The notes beneath the pieces are model-generated. The model saw only the letters and a program-made list of their open reading frames with translations, was not told where the DNA came from and did no database searches. A stretch of 64,000 bases of DNA. Source: DATBLE01 sp963719325. GTDB lineage: Bacteria; Actinomycetota; Thermoleophilia; Gaiellales; Gaiellaceae. The position numbers were made by a program, and so were the translations under genes. The first letter of the stretch is position 1. The number at the start of each line of letters is the position of its first letter. The stretch is taken from positions 1 to 64,000 of the forward strand of contig CAVRBW010000021.1 in the NCBI GenBank assembly GCA_963719325.1, read 5' to 3'. Shown here piece after piece: positions 8,479-18,636 of the stretch.

Positions 8479-8862
8479 CTAGAAGGACTTGATCTCGGAG
8501 AAGCGGATCACCGTCACGAGGTCGTCCGCCGAGACCTCGCGGTTGTAGAGCGAGCCGAGGAACTGGGCCATGTCCTCGACCCGGCGGATCTCCGGGTTGT
8601 CGTGCTCGATCTCGTTCGGCGAGAGCGAGCCGAGCGTCTTCACCTCGACCTTGTCGATCACCGCGTCGAAGACCTTCTTGCGAGGGCCGAAGCGCGCTCC
8701 CGCGAGCACGGCGACGATCATTCCCTTCTTGTACTTGGCGGACTTGTCCCCGAGCCGGATCGTCGCGGACTTGCGCCCGCTGCGGAGCTGGCTCTCGACG
8801 ATCGGCGAGTAGAAGTTCAGGGCGTACATCGCGTCCATGGACTGCCGTGGGGGCGCGGCCAT
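8479..8862 (-). CDS. ASCH-domain protein
   Basis: About 127 residues. The N-terminal A-L-N-F-Y-S-P and the R-S-G-R-K-S-A-T-I-R-L-G-D segment match ASCH (PUA-like) proteins, which are thought to bind RNA or act in nucleotide metabolism. The ATG at 8862 shares its A with the Nudix stop (TGATG), so the two are translationally coupled. An alternative ATG sits at 8865. The pairing with a Nudix hydrolase fits a nucleotide-related role, which is inference. Confidence 0.75.
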   Translation of the reverse strand: MAAPPRQSMDAMYALNFYSPIVESQLRSGRKSATIRLGDKSAKYKKGMIVAVLAGARFGPRKKVFDAVIDKVEVKTLGSLSPNEIEHDNPEIRRVEDMAQFLGSLYNREVSADDLVTVIRFSEIKSF

Positions 8863-9380
8863 CATAGAGCCTCGTCCGCCAGGGCCGCGAGAGCCTTTTG
8901 CGCCATCTCCCGCTCCCCCTTGTAAGCCAGGAGCCTGGGCGCCTCCTCGAGCGGCAGCCAGCGCACCTCCGCGACCTCGTGCGCGAACTCCGGCGGCACG
9001 TCGCCGAGCCGGCCGCTCGAGTAGCGGACGAGGTAGAAGCTGACGACCTTGAAGACCCGTTCGCCGGCCCACGTGTAGACGTAGCGAATGTCGCCGAGCT
9101 TATGGTCGAGCCGGCCGTGGGCGCCGGTCTCCTCCTCGATCTCACGGAGCGCGGTGGTCGCCGGCTCTTCGTCTCGGCCGATCAGCCCTTTCGGCAGCGC
9201 CCAGACGCCTTCGGGCTTGCCGCCAGGGCGGATCGCGGCCAGCATCCAGTGTCCGCGGAGCCGCCGGACGAGCACTCCACCGGCGGAGAACTCGCGTCGC
9301 ACGGCGCCACAGTACCTTGTGGCAATCTGAGCGACGAGCGCTGAGATCTCTTGCGCAGTCGGCTCGATCACCGCTATCAT
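8862..9380 (-). CDS. Nudix hydrolase
   Basis: The 172-residue protein contains a complete Nudix box beginning at G65 and running through R-E-I-E-E-E-T-G-A (about 79-87), with all conserved glutamates. The fold surrounding it (A-L-P-K-G before, Y-V-Y-T-W after) is typical of NUDIX proteins acting on nucleoside diphosphate derivatives; the substrate is unknown. The start at 9380 is only three bases from the CIRCE operator, so the heat-shock repressor could also control this gene. It overlaps the ASCH gene. Confidence 0.9.
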   Translation of the reverse strand: MIAVIEPTAQEISALVAQIATRYCGAVRREFSAGGVLVRRLRGHWMLAAIRPGGKPEGVWALPKGLIGRDEEPATTALREIEEETGAHGRLDHKLGDIRYVYTWAGERVFKVVSFYLVRYSSGRLGDVPPEFAHEVAEVRWLPLEEAPRLLAYKGEREMAQKALAALADEAL

Positions 9381-9383
9381 CGC

Positions 9384-9410
9384 TTGGCACTCTCCATACG
9401 AGAGTGCTAC
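9384..9410. promoter_or_regulatory. CIRCE operator (HrcA site)
   Basis: TTGGCACTC (9384-9392), nine bases, GAGTGCTAC (9402-9410). The consensus is TTAGCACTC-N9-GAGTGCTAA; only one base of each arm differs. It sits 36 bases upstream of the groES start, as expected for HrcA repression, and abuts the divergent Nudix gene. Confidence 0.93.
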
Positions 9411-9445
9411 TCAGTGTCACAAACTCCAAGACCGGAGGTCGTGGA

Positions 9446-9787
9446 ATGGATCTACAGCCGCTTGGCGATCGGCTTATCGTCGAGGTCCTCGAAGAAGAGG
9501 AGCAGACGTTCAGCGGAATCGTCCTGCCAGACACGGCGAAGGAGAAGCCGCAGCGCGGTCGCGTGCTTGCAGTCGGCCCCGGCTCTCGTGCCGAGACGAC
9601 GGGCGAGCGCGTCGCGCTCGACGTCGCCGAGGGCGACGAGGTCGTCTTCTCGAAGTACGGCGGCACCGAGATCAAGGTCGGTGCCGACGAGTTGCTCATC
9701 CTGCGCGAGTCCGATGTGCTCGCGAAGGTCGTGTCCAAGGGTGCCAAGGGCAAGGGCAAGCGCGAGCTTGCCGGCGCCAAGGCCTAG
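9446..9787 (+). CDS. groES: co-chaperonin GroES
   Basis: GroES caps the GroEL folding chamber. The 113-residue protein starts at ATG 9446 with a GGAGG site at 9434-9438 and opens with L-Q-P-L-G-D-R-L. The mobile-loop region E-Q-T-F-S-G-I-V-L-P-D-T-A is intact. A lysine- and alanine-rich tail of about 15 residues after V-L-A-K-V-V extends past the usual end. It is controlled by the CIRCE site just upstream and followed after 20 bases by groEL. Confidence 0.97.
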   Translation: MDLQPLGDRLIVEVLEEEEQTFSGIVLPDTAKEKPQRGRVLAVGPGSRAETTGERVALDVAEGDEVVFSKYGGTEIKVGADELLILRESDVLAKVVSKGAKGKGKRELAGAKA

Positions 9788-9807
9788 TCAGTCAACGGAG
9801 GAATGCG

Positions 9808-11442
9808 ATGGCTCACAAGGAGCTGAAGTTCAACGAGGATGCGCGCCGCGCGCTCGAGCGGGGCGTGAACATCCTCGCCGACGCGGTCAAGGTCACTCTT
9901 GGCCCGAAGGGGCGCTACGTCGTGCTCGACAAGAAGTTCGGCGCCCCGACGATCACGAACGACGGCGTCACGATCGCACGTGAGATCGAGGTCGAGGACG
10001 CGTTCGAGAACCAGGGCGCGCAGCTCGTGCGCGAGGTCGCCACGGCGACCAACGACGTCGCAGGCGACGGCACCACGACGGCGACCGTGCTCGCACAGGC
10101 GATCGTCCGCGAGGGCCTGAAGAACGTCGCCGCCGGCGCAAACCCGATGGCGCTCAAGCGCGGCATCGAGAGCGCCGTCGATGCGGTGGTCGAAGACCTC
10201 AAGGGCCAGTCCAAGGAGGTCAACGGCAAGGAAGACATCGCCCGGGTCGCAAGCATCTCGTCGCGCGAGCGGGAGATCGGCGACGTGATCGCCGACGCGA
10301 TCGAGAAGGTCGGCAAGGACGGCGTCGTGAACGTCGAGGAGGGCCAGACGTTCGGCCTCGAGCTCGAGTTCACCGAGGGCATGCAGTTCGACAAGGGCTA
10401 CCTCTCGCCGTACATGATCACCGACGCCGAGCGCATGGAGGCCGTCCTCGACGACCCGTACATCCTGGTTGCGAACCAGAAGATCGGGGCTGTCAAGGAC
10501 GTGCTGCCGGTGCTCGAGCAGGTGATCCAGGCAGGCAGGCCGCTGCTGATCGTGGCCGAGGACGTCGAGGGCGAGTCGCTCGCGACGATCGTGGTCAACA
10601 AGCTGCGGGGCACCTTCACCGCCGTCGCGGTCAAGGCGCCGGGCTTCGGCGATCGCCGCAAGCGGATGCTCGAGGACATCGCGATCCTCTCGGGCGCCGA
10701 GGTGATCACCGAGGAGATGGGCCTCAAGCTCGAGAACACGAAGATCTCGCAGCTCGGGAAGGCCCGCAAGGTCGTCGTCGACAAGGATACGACGACGATC
10801 ATCGACGGTGCCGGAGAGTCGGATGGAATCAAGGCTCGGATCAAGCAGCTGAAGGCAGAGATCGAGAACACCGACTCCGACTTCGACCGCGAGAAGCTGC
10901 AGGAGCGGCTGGCGAAGCTGGCCGGAGGCGTCGCGGTGGTCAAGGTCGGCGCTGCCACCGAGACCGAGATGAAGGAGAAGAAGCACCGCGTCGAGGACGC
11001 GCTGCAGGCCACGCGGGCGGCCCTCGAGGAGGGCATCGTCTCCGGCGGCGGCGTCGCGCTGCTCAACGCGGCGGGAGCGGTCAAGCTCGACAAGTTCGAG
11101 ATCCCCGACGAGCGCACCGGCGCATCGATCATCGTCCGGGCGCTCGAGGAGCCGATCCGCCAGCTGTCGTACAACGCGGGCCTCGAGGGCTCGATCGTCG
11201 TCGACAAGGTCCGGAACGGCACCAAGGGCCACGGCCTGAACGTCGACACCGGCGAGTACGGTGACCTGGTCAAGGCCGGGATCATCGACCCGACGATGGT
11301 TACCCGCTCGGCGCTGCAGAACGCCGCGTCGATCGCGAAGAACATCCTGACCACCGAGGCGATCGTCGCCGACGCACCCGAGAAGCAGACCGCCGGCGCC
11401 GGGATGCCCGGCGGCATGGGCGACATGGGCGGGATGATGTAA
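9808..11442 (+). CDS. groEL: chaperonin GroEL
   Basis: The 544-residue 60-kDa chaperonin has the ATPase loop G-D-G-T-T-T (D87) and the flexible Gly/Met-rich tail ending G-D-M-G-G-M-M. Length and sequence are full. It forms the double-ring cage that folds cytosolic proteins with GroES. A GGAGG ribosome site is at about 9796-9800. It forms a groES-groEL operon under CIRCE control and is followed by a strong hairpin. Confidence 0.98.
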   Translation: MAHKELKFNEDARRALERGVNILADAVKVTLGPKGRYVVLDKKFGAPTITNDGVTIAREIEVEDAFENQGAQLVREVATATNDVAGDGTTTATVLAQAIVREGLKNVAAGANPMALKRGIESAVDAVVEDLKGQSKEVNGKEDIARVASISSREREIGDVIADAIEKVGKDGVVNVEEGQTFGLELEFTEGMQFDKGYLSPYMITDAERMEAVLDDPYILVANQKIGAVKDVLPVLEQVIQAGRPLLIVAEDVEGESLATIVVNKLRGTFTAVAVKAPGFGDRRKRMLEDIAILSGAEVITEEMGLKLENTKISQLGKARKVVVDKDTTTIIDGAGESDGIKARIKQLKAEIENTDSDFDREKLQERLAKLAGGVAVVKVGAATETEMKEKKHRVEDALQATRAALEEGIVSGGGVALLNAAGAVKLDKFEIPDERTGASIIVRALEEPIRQLSYNAGLEGSIVVDKVRNGTKGHGLNVDTGEYGDLVKAGIIDPTMVTRSALQNAASIAKNILTTEAIVADAPEKQTAGAGMPGGMGDMGGMM

Positions 11443-11468
11443 CTCGAACGCCTCGGCGTTTGACGACG

Positions 11469-11492
11469 AAGGGCCGGCTCTCGCCGGCCCTT
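11469..11492 (+). terminator. terminator hairpin after groEL
   Basis: AAGGGCCGGC (11469-11478) and GCCGGCCCTT (11483-11492) form a perfect 10-bp stem with a TCTC loop, 26 bases past the groEL stop. The downstream U run is poor, as often in high-GC actinobacteria. Confidence 0.8.
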
Positions 11493-11523
11493 CGGCCTTC
11501 CTGGGCTTGTGCCGCGTCTTTTT

Positions 11524-12507
11524 CTAGCCGAATTCGCTTGCGAATTGGGCTAGCTGCCGCTCGATGTGGCTCGTCGGCTGCTCGTGCCCCGAGTACGGGA
11601 GCACGGCGAGCTCCTTCGGCGCGTTGACGGCGTTGTATGCGGCGAAGACCGTGGACGGCGGCGTGATCGGGTCGCGCAGCCCCACTGCGATCAGCGTCCT
11701 CGCGGTGATGCGCGGCGCCAGCAGGGCATTGTCGACGTAGCTGAGCGTCCGCCGCGCCGCAAGCTCGAGCTCAGGGTGAAGCGCCAGGTAGGTGACCAGC
11801 TCCGTGTAGGGCGGGTCGATCGCAACCTCCATCGCCCGGTCGAAGTCGCACAGAAACGGGACGTCGGCGTGGCACAGTCGAACGGCGTCGGGAACGAGCG
11901 CTGCGGCGGCGAGCGCGAGCGCTCCGCCCTGGCTTCCGCCGGCGACTGCGATCCGGTCGGGATCGACGCCGGGTAGCGAGGCGGCCGTCTGGACGGCGCG
12001 CACCGCATCGACATACAGGCGTCGGTAGTAGTAGGTCTGCGGGCTCGCGATGCCGCGCGTCATCACGCCCGGGTGCTCCGGTCCCGACGAGCCACCGCCG
12101 GGGTCCGGCGTGTGGCCGGCCGACCAGGTTCCGCCCTGGGCGCGCGTGTCCATGACGAACGCTGCGTATCCGCATGCCGGGTAGAGCGCATGCGAGGCGG
12201 GAAGATCTCGCCCGCCCCCGTAGCCGACGAACGTGACACGACAGGGAAGCGGTGTCGTCTTCGTGCCCTGCGGACGGAGGTACCAGGCCCGCACCGGGTC
12301 ACCGTCCGCTCCGGCGAAGGTGACGTCGGCGACCTCGAGGTCACGGTAGACGTCTGCTCGGTACGGCTCGACGGTCGGCTCGAAGGAACGCGCCTGTGCT
12401 TCGGCGATCGCCTGAGCCCAGAAGGCGTCCAGGTCCTCAGGTGCCGTCGCCGCCGATCGATGGACGCGGAGCTCGTCGAGCGGCAGGTCGTACAGGGGCA
12501 GAGGCAC
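11524..12507 (-). CDS. acetyl xylan esterase / cephalosporin-C deacetylase family
   Basis: The 327-residue alpha/beta hydrolase matches the AXE1 (CE7) family. The N-terminal P-L-Y-D-L-P-L-D-E-L block is family-typical, the nucleophile elbow is GGSQGG (S192), and the C-terminal Y-S-G-H-E supplies the catalytic His. CE7 enzymes remove acetyl groups from xylo-oligosaccharides. The GTG at 12507 was chosen because family homology begins there. It is the last gene of the leftward arm of the xylan-type locus, 16 bases after the ATPase gene. Confidence 0.88.
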   Translation of the reverse strand: MPLPLYDLPLDELRVHRSAATAPEDLDAFWAQAIAEAQARSFEPTVEPYRADVYRDLEVADVTFAGADGDPVRAWYLRPQGTKTTPLPCRVTFVGYGGGRDLPASHALYPACGYAAFVMDTRAQGGTWSAGHTPDPGGGSSGPEHPGVMTRGIASPQTYYYRRLYVDAVRAVQTAASLPGVDPDRIAVAGGSQGGALALAAAALVPDAVRLCHADVPFLCDFDRAMEVAIDPPYTELVTYLALHPELELAARRTLSYVDNALLAPRITARTLIAVGLRDPITPPSTVFAAYNAVNAPKELAVLPYSGHEQPTSHIERQLAQFASEFG

Positions 12508-12523
12508 CGGCGGGAGTTGCTCG

Positions 12524-13783
<1,260 letters not shown>

Positions 13784-13791
13784 CTCGGCGT

Positions 13792-16155
13792 TCAGCGGAC
13801 CGAGACCGATCCGTCGAAGGTCTTCGCCGGCTGGCCGGACGGGTCTGCTACCACGGTCACCGAGCCCACTTCGAGCAAATCTACGGAAGATCGGCCGACG
13901 AAGACGTCGATCACGCCCGGCTCGACGACGTACGACAGCTCGCTGTCGTAGAACCCGAGCTGAGCTACGGGTACGTGGAAGGTGAGCGTCGCCGATCCCC
14001 CGGCGTCGAGCTCGACACGCTGGAAGCTCTTGAGCTCCAATACGGGCCTGGTCAGGCTGGCCTGGGGATCGCGGACGTAGAGCTGCACGACCTCCTCGCC
14101 TGCGCGGTCGCCGGTGTTGGTCAGGGTGACCTCGACGACGACCGCGTCGTTCCACGACACCGTCGGCTCACGGATCTGCGACTCGGACAACTCGAACGTC
14201 GTGTAGCTGAGCCCGTGTCCGAAGGCGTAGAGCGGGCTGGCAGGCAGGTCGACGTAGTCGCCGATCGGATGAGAGCGCCCCCCCGAGACCTTGTGCCCGT
14301 AGAAGACGGGTACCTGGCCGGTCGACCTCGGATACGAGATCGGCAGCTTGCCGCCGGGGTTTGTCTCGCCGCTGAGGACGTCGGCGATCGCGCCGGCGCC
14401 TTCCTCGCCCGGAAGCCAGGCCATCACCACGGCACGGCAGTGCTCATGGAGCCAGGCGCTCGCAGACGGCCTGCCTGCCACGAGCACCAGGACGACCGGC
14501 GTTCCCGTGGCGACGACCGCACGCACGAGCTCCTCCTGAACGCCGGGAAGGTCGAACGAGGCGCGGTCGCGGAACTCGCCGCTCGTGCAGTCGTCGGTGA
14601 GGCCTGACTTGTCGCCCATGACCATGATCGCGACCTCGGCAGCGCGGGCTGCGCCCACCGCCTCGTCGAATCCGTCCGTAGCAGCGCTGCTGACGTCGCA
14701 ACCCTGGGCGAACGTGACCCTGGCGCCGAATCGGTCACGCAGCGCCTCGACGACGGAGGGAGCGTCGATCTCGAGAGGGCTGATCTCGACCGCCTCGACG
14801 CCGGGTGTGGAGAGGCTGCTGCGGCCGCTGTCCAGCACCACGCGGAGCGACTCGACGTGGGCGGGGTAGGCGTAGTCGCCGAAGAGATTGCGGGTTGCGT
14901 CCGCGTTCGGCCCGATCACCGCGATCGAGCGAAGATCTTGCGCGAGCGGGAGCACCCCGTCGTTCTTCAGGAGCACGAGGCTCTTGCGGGCGATGGTCCG
15001 GGCGAGATCATGGTGAGCAGGAGTGTCGGCGACGCTGGATGCACGAGAGGCGTCGACGTAGGGCTGCTCGAACAGGCCCACGTCGAACTTCGCGCGCAGG
15101 ACCCGTCGCACCGCGCCGTCCAGGGTCTCGTCGCCCACCAGCCCGGCCTCGAGCGCCTGGAGCAGCGGCGCGCCGTAGCAGTCCGTGGCCGGCAGTTCGA
15201 GATCGAGCCCGGCGTTCAACGCCATCGCTGCAGCGTTCTCGCCGTCGGCGGCCAGCCGATGATACTCGGCGAGCTGACGGATCGAGAAATAGTCCGAGAC
15301 GACACATCCGTCGAATCCCCATTCGTCTCTCAGGGTCGAGGTGAGCAGCCCGTGGTCGGCTGCACACAGGACCCCGTCGATCTCGTTGTACGCATTCATC
15401 ACCGAACCGGCGCCGCCCAGACGGACGGCCGCTTCGAACGGATGCAGGTAGACCTCGCGCAGCTCTCGCGGCGGGATGCCGGCCGGAGCCCAGTTCATTC
15501 CGCCGTCCGATGCGCCGTACCCGACGAAATGCTTCACAGTCGCGATCACGCCGTCGCGCAGCGAGTCGCCCTGGAGGCCTTGCACGAAGGCGACGCCCAT
15601 GCGTGCGACGAGGTACGGGTCCTCGCCGAACGTCTCCTCGGTCCGGCCCCAGCGCGGATCGCGACACACGTCGAGCACCGGCGCGAGCCCCTGGTGCGCC
15701 CCGACGGCCCGCATCTGGACGCGAATCGAATCCGCCAACCCCTCGGCGAGAGACGGATCCCAGGTGCTCGCCAGTCCGATTGCCTGCGGGAAGACCGTCG
15801 CCTCCCGGGACATGAGGCCCGAGCAGATCTCCTCGTGGACGATCGCCGGGATGCCGAGGCGAGTCTCCTCCACGAGGTACCTCTGAATGGTGTTCGCGAG
15901 CTCGGCCGCGCCTTCCGCTTGGAGCGAGCTCGCTCCCGAGATCCGCGTGACATGACCCAGGCCGGTTCCGAGCAGCTCGCCGGCGCGTTCCGCCGAGAAG
16001 CGCTCGCCGTCGGTGAGCTGGAACACCCAGGCGCTGCCCAGCTGAGCCACCTTCTCCTCTCTGGTCATGCGGAGGAGGAGATCCTCGACCCGTTCGTCCC
16101 GCGGTCGCGACGAGTCGCGGTAGAGCGGCTCGCTCTCGACCTTCGTGACCGTCAC
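13792..16155 (-). CDS. glycoside hydrolase family 3 (beta-xylosidase/beta-glucosidase)
   Basis: The 787-residue GH3 enzyme has the N-terminal TIM-like domain, the nucleophile D288 in V-V-S-D-Y-F, the alpha/beta sandwich domain and a C-terminal fibronectin III-like domain. No signal peptide is seen, so it probably cleaves imported oligosaccharides in the cytoplasm. The GTG at 16155 overlaps the LacI stop (GTGA) and is preceded by GAGGAAGG, which decides the start. In this locus xylo- or arabino-oligosaccharides are the likely substrate, but beta-glucosides remain possible. Confidence 0.92.
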   Translation of the reverse strand: MTVTKVESEPLYRDSSRPRDERVEDLLLRMTREEKVAQLGSAWVFQLTDGERFSAERAGELLGTGLGHVTRISGASSLQAEGAAELANTIQRYLVEETRLGIPAIVHEEICSGLMSREATVFPQAIGLASTWDPSLAEGLADSIRVQMRAVGAHQGLAPVLDVCRDPRWGRTEETFGEDPYLVARMGVAFVQGLQGDSLRDGVIATVKHFVGYGASDGGMNWAPAGIPPRELREVYLHPFEAAVRLGGAGSVMNAYNEIDGVLCAADHGLLTSTLRDEWGFDGCVVSDYFSIRQLAEYHRLAADGENAAAMALNAGLDLELPATDCYGAPLLQALEAGLVGDETLDGAVRRVLRAKFDVGLFEQPYVDASRASSVADTPAHHDLARTIARKSLVLLKNDGVLPLAQDLRSIAVIGPNADATRNLFGDYAYPAHVESLRVVLDSGRSSLSTPGVEAVEISPLEIDAPSVVEALRDRFGARVTFAQGCDVSSAATDGFDEAVGAARAAEVAIMVMGDKSGLTDDCTSGEFRDRASFDLPGVQEELVRAVVATGTPVVLVLVAGRPSASAWLHEHCRAVVMAWLPGEEGAGAIADVLSGETNPGGKLPISYPRSTGQVPVFYGHKVSGGRSHPIGDYVDLPASPLYAFGHGLSYTTFELSESQIREPTVSWNDAVVVEVTLTNTGDRAGEEVVQLYVRDPQASLTRPVLELKSFQRVELDAGGSATLTFHVPVAQLGFYDSELSYVVEPGVIDVFVGRSSVDLLEVGSVTVVADPSGQPAKTFDGSVSVR

Positions 16156-17162
16156 GAGCCTTCCTCGATCGACCGGCACGATCCACGGACGACGAGCCTG
16201 GTGGGCAACATCGTGTGGGTCGGCACAGGCTCCTTGTCGATCAGGCGGATCAGGATCTGGGCGGCGTCGAAGCCCATCTGCTGGATCGGCTGCTCGATCG
16301 TCGTCAAGGGGGGCTCGACGAGCGCCGACTCCGGAACGTTGTCGAACCCGATCACGGACAGATCATCGGGCACCGCGAGGCCGAGCGTCCGAGCTACGGA
16401 CATGGTCGCGATCGCCGAGACGTCGTTGGCCGCAAAGATCGCGCTCGGTCGGCCGCTGGGGTCCAGCATCTGCCGAGCTGCCTCCTCGGCCGAGTCGGGC
16501 TGATAGCCGCCGACCTGGATCAAGGCGGGGTCGATCTCGATGCCCGCGGTCTCGAGCGCGATGCGATAGCCGCGCTCGCGGAGCATGGCGGATTCGAGGT
16601 CGGGCCGTCCCGCGAGGAACCCGATCCGCCGGTGCCCCAGGCCGATCAGGTACTCGGTGGCGGATACGGCGCCGCTGAGATTGTCGGAGTCGACCGTCGG
16701 GAGGCTCGACGAGCCGGCGTTGTGGTCGACCGCGACGACCGGCGCGCCGTAGGTCACGTCGACGCTGCTCGGCGTCACCAGAATCGCCCCGTCGCAGAGC
16801 GTCCCGCTGACCCTCGAGAGGTAGCGGCGTTCCCAGCCGACCTGGTCGGCGGCGCGCCCGCAGCCCGAGAAGACGACCAGCTCGTACCCGGTGCCGTGGA
16901 TCGCTCGGGCCACGCCCTTGAGCAGCTCTGCGCTGAACGGCTCGATGTCGACGACGAGGACGCCGATCACGTTCGTGCTCCGACTGCGCAGGCTCTGCGC
17001 GACCAGGCTCGACTGGAACCCGAGCTCGTCGATCACCGCCCGGACCCGGGCGGACGTGTTCTCCGCCACGCCCCAGCGTCCGTTGATCACCTTGGAGACG
17101 GTCGCCACCGACACGCCGGCCTCGGCCGCAACGTCGCCGATCGTCACTCTGCGCTCGGTCAC
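16152..17162 (-). CDS. LacI-family transcriptional regulator
   Basis: The 336-residue repressor has an N-terminal helix-turn-helix (about 5-26, T-I-G-D-V-A-A-E-A-G-V-S), the hinge S-L-R-S-R-S-T-N and a periplasmic-binding-like sensor domain. It starts with GTG nine bases after a minus-strand TAGTAT box (17177-17172). It is first in the leftward operon and faces the binding-protein operon, so it probably controls both arms through the palindrome at 17189-17208. The inducer is likely a hemicellulose sugar (inference). Confidence 0.94.
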   Translation of the reverse strand: MTERRVTIGDVAAEAGVSVATVSKVINGRWGVAENTSARVRAVIDELGFQSSLVAQSLRSRSTNVIGVLVVDIEPFSAELLKGVARAIHGTGYELVVFSGCGRAADQVGWERRYLSRVSGTLCDGAILVTPSSVDVTYGAPVVAVDHNAGSSSLPTVDSDNLSGAVSATEYLIGLGHRRIGFLAGRPDLESAMLRERGYRIALETAGIEIDPALIQVGGYQPDSAEEAARQMLDPSGRPSAIFAANDVSAIATMSVARTLGLAVPDDLSVIGFDNVPESALVEPPLTTIEQPIQQMGFDAAQILIRLIDKEPVPTHTMLPTRLVVRGSCRSIEEGS

Positions 17163-17188
17163 CGCGCGCCGATACTAACCCATATCGA

Positions 17189-17208
17189 AATCGTTATCGA
17201 CAACGGTT
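17189..17208. promoter_or_regulatory. probable LacI-family operator
   Basis: AATCGTTATCGACAACGGTT is a near-palindrome: 16 of 20 positions match its own reverse complement, centred on TCGA. Length, symmetry and position between the divergent arms fit a LacI-family operator. It overlaps the first two bases of a plus-strand TTGACG -35 and lies upstream of the lacI -10 box. Confidence 0.7.
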
Positions 17209-17235
17209 GACGGGCCTCGAGGGGTGTGCAAGACT
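17207..17235 (+). promoter_or_regulatory. candidate promoter of the sugar-uptake operon
   Basis: TTGACG (17207-17212), a 17-base spacer, then AAGACT (17230-17235). The -35 is near consensus and the -10 is weak. The operator ends inside the -35, which would let the repressor block RNA polymerase. Confidence 0.5.
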
Positions 17236-17318
17236 CGCGCCGCGATGAGGCATACGGCCATTGCAGGAGAGCGCTCGAGGGTGATCGGCGCCTACCTGCG
17301 GAGGGAGGAGTCGACGTC

Positions 17319-18611
17319 ATGAAACGCTGGAAGCTACTCGCGTTCGCGGGGATCGCTGCCGCGAGCGCGGCAATTCTCGTTGCGAGCTCGGGTCTCGCAG
17401 CCTCGGGGCAGAAGAGCAGCAGCAAGGCCGTCACGCTCGTCTGGTGGCACAACCAGACGGTCGGCCCGGGGGTAAAGCTGTGGCCACAGGTGGCGGCCGA
17501 GTTCAACAAGCTGCACCCGGACATCACGGTCAAGCCGGTCCCGCTCCAGAACGAGCAATTCCAGACGAGGATCCCGATCGCCCTCCAGTCGAGCAGCCCG
17601 CCCGACATCTTCCAGAACTGGGGTGGCGGCCAGCTCGTCGACCAGGTGAAGGCCGGCAAGGTCGCCGACCTGACGAAGTACGTCAAGCCGTGGATCAAGA
17701 CCATCGGCGGGTCGGCAGCCGGCTGGCAGGTCAACGGCAAGCAGTACGCGGTCCCCTACAACGTCGGCGTGGTCGGGTTCTGGTACAACAAGGAGCTCTT
17801 CAAGCAGGCTGGAATCTCGTCTCCGCCGAAGACCTGGCCGCAGTTCCTCGCCACGATCTCGAAGCTGAAGGCGGCGAGCATCACGCCGATCGCGATCGGC
17901 GGTAGGGATCGCTGGCCGGACGCGTTCTACTGGGACTACCTGGCGGTCAAGCTCTGCAGCAAGAAGACGATCCAGCAGTCGGCCGTCACCTACAACTTCA
18001 GCGACTCGTGCTGGGCCAAGGCCGGCCAGTACGTGCAGCAGCTGCTGGCTGCCAAGCCCTTCCAGGACGGGTTCCTGGCGTCGCCGGCCCAGCAGGGCCC
18101 GACGAGCTCGGCAGGACTCCTCGCAAACGGCAAGGCGGCGATGGAGCTGCAGGGCCACTGGGACCCGGGGACGATGGCTGGGCTCACTCCCGACCAGAAG
18201 GTCCCCGGCTTCCTCGGCTGGTTCCCGTTCCCGAACGTGCCCGGCAGCAAGGCCCTTCCGGGGTCGCTGCTCGGCGGCGGCGACGGCTACGCCTGCTCCT
18301 GGAAGGCGCCGCAGCCGGCGTGCGCCCAGTTCCTGGAGTACCTCAACAGCCCGAGCGTGCAGAAGCGGATCGGCTCGACGAACCTCGGCCTGCCCGTGCG
18401 GAAGGGGACGGAGAGCTCGGTGAAGGATCCGAACCTCCGCACGGTGCTGAAGTTCCGCTCGACCTCACCGTTCATCCAGCTCTACCTCGACATCGCCTAC
18501 TCGCAGTCGATCGGGCAAGCGCTGGACAGCGCGATCGCGGATCAGTTCGCCGGAAAGGCGACTCCGCCGCAGGTCGTCCAGAAGATCGCGAAGGCGGCAA
18601 AGAAGAAGTAA
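17319..18611 (+). CDS. ABC transporter sugar-binding protein
   Basis: The 430-residue protein begins with K-R-W-K and a hydrophobic segment (about 5-25), so it is secreted; no lipobox cysteine is obvious. The mature part (V-T-L-V-W-W-H-N, then A-A-E-F-N-K-L-H-P-D-I-T-V) is typical of family 1 extracellular solute-binding proteins. ATG 17319 is preceded by GGAGGGAGGAG. It heads the rightward operon with two permeases and GH43, so the ligand is likely a xylan- or arabinan-derived oligosaccharide. Confidence 0.92.
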   Translation: MKRWKLLAFAGIAAASAAILVASSGLAASGQKSSSKAVTLVWWHNQTVGPGVKLWPQVAAEFNKLHPDITVKPVPLQNEQFQTRIPIALQSSSPPDIFQNWGGGQLVDQVKAGKVADLTKYVKPWIKTIGGSAAGWQVNGKQYAVPYNVGVVGFWYNKELFKQAGISSPPKTWPQFLATISKLKAASITPIAIGGRDRWPDAFYWDYLAVKLCSKKTIQQSAVTYNFSDSCWAKAGQYVQQLLAAKPFQDGFLASPAQQGPTSSAGLLANGKAAMELQGHWDPGTMAGLTPDQKVPGFLGWFPFPNVPGSKALPGSLLGGGDGYACSWKAPQPACAQFLEYLNSPSVQKRIGSTNLGLPVRKGTESSVKDPNLRTVLKFRSTSPFIQLYLDIAYSQSIGQALDSAIADQFAGKATPPQVVQKIAKAAKKK

Positions 18612-18636
18612 GACAGGAGTACCGTTACAGACGTCC

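Noticed and set aside
13784..14155. N-terminal extension of the ATPase frame into GH3
   Set aside because: It is Arg-rich out-of-frame sequence of the GH3 C-terminus; ATPase homology starts after ATG 13783.
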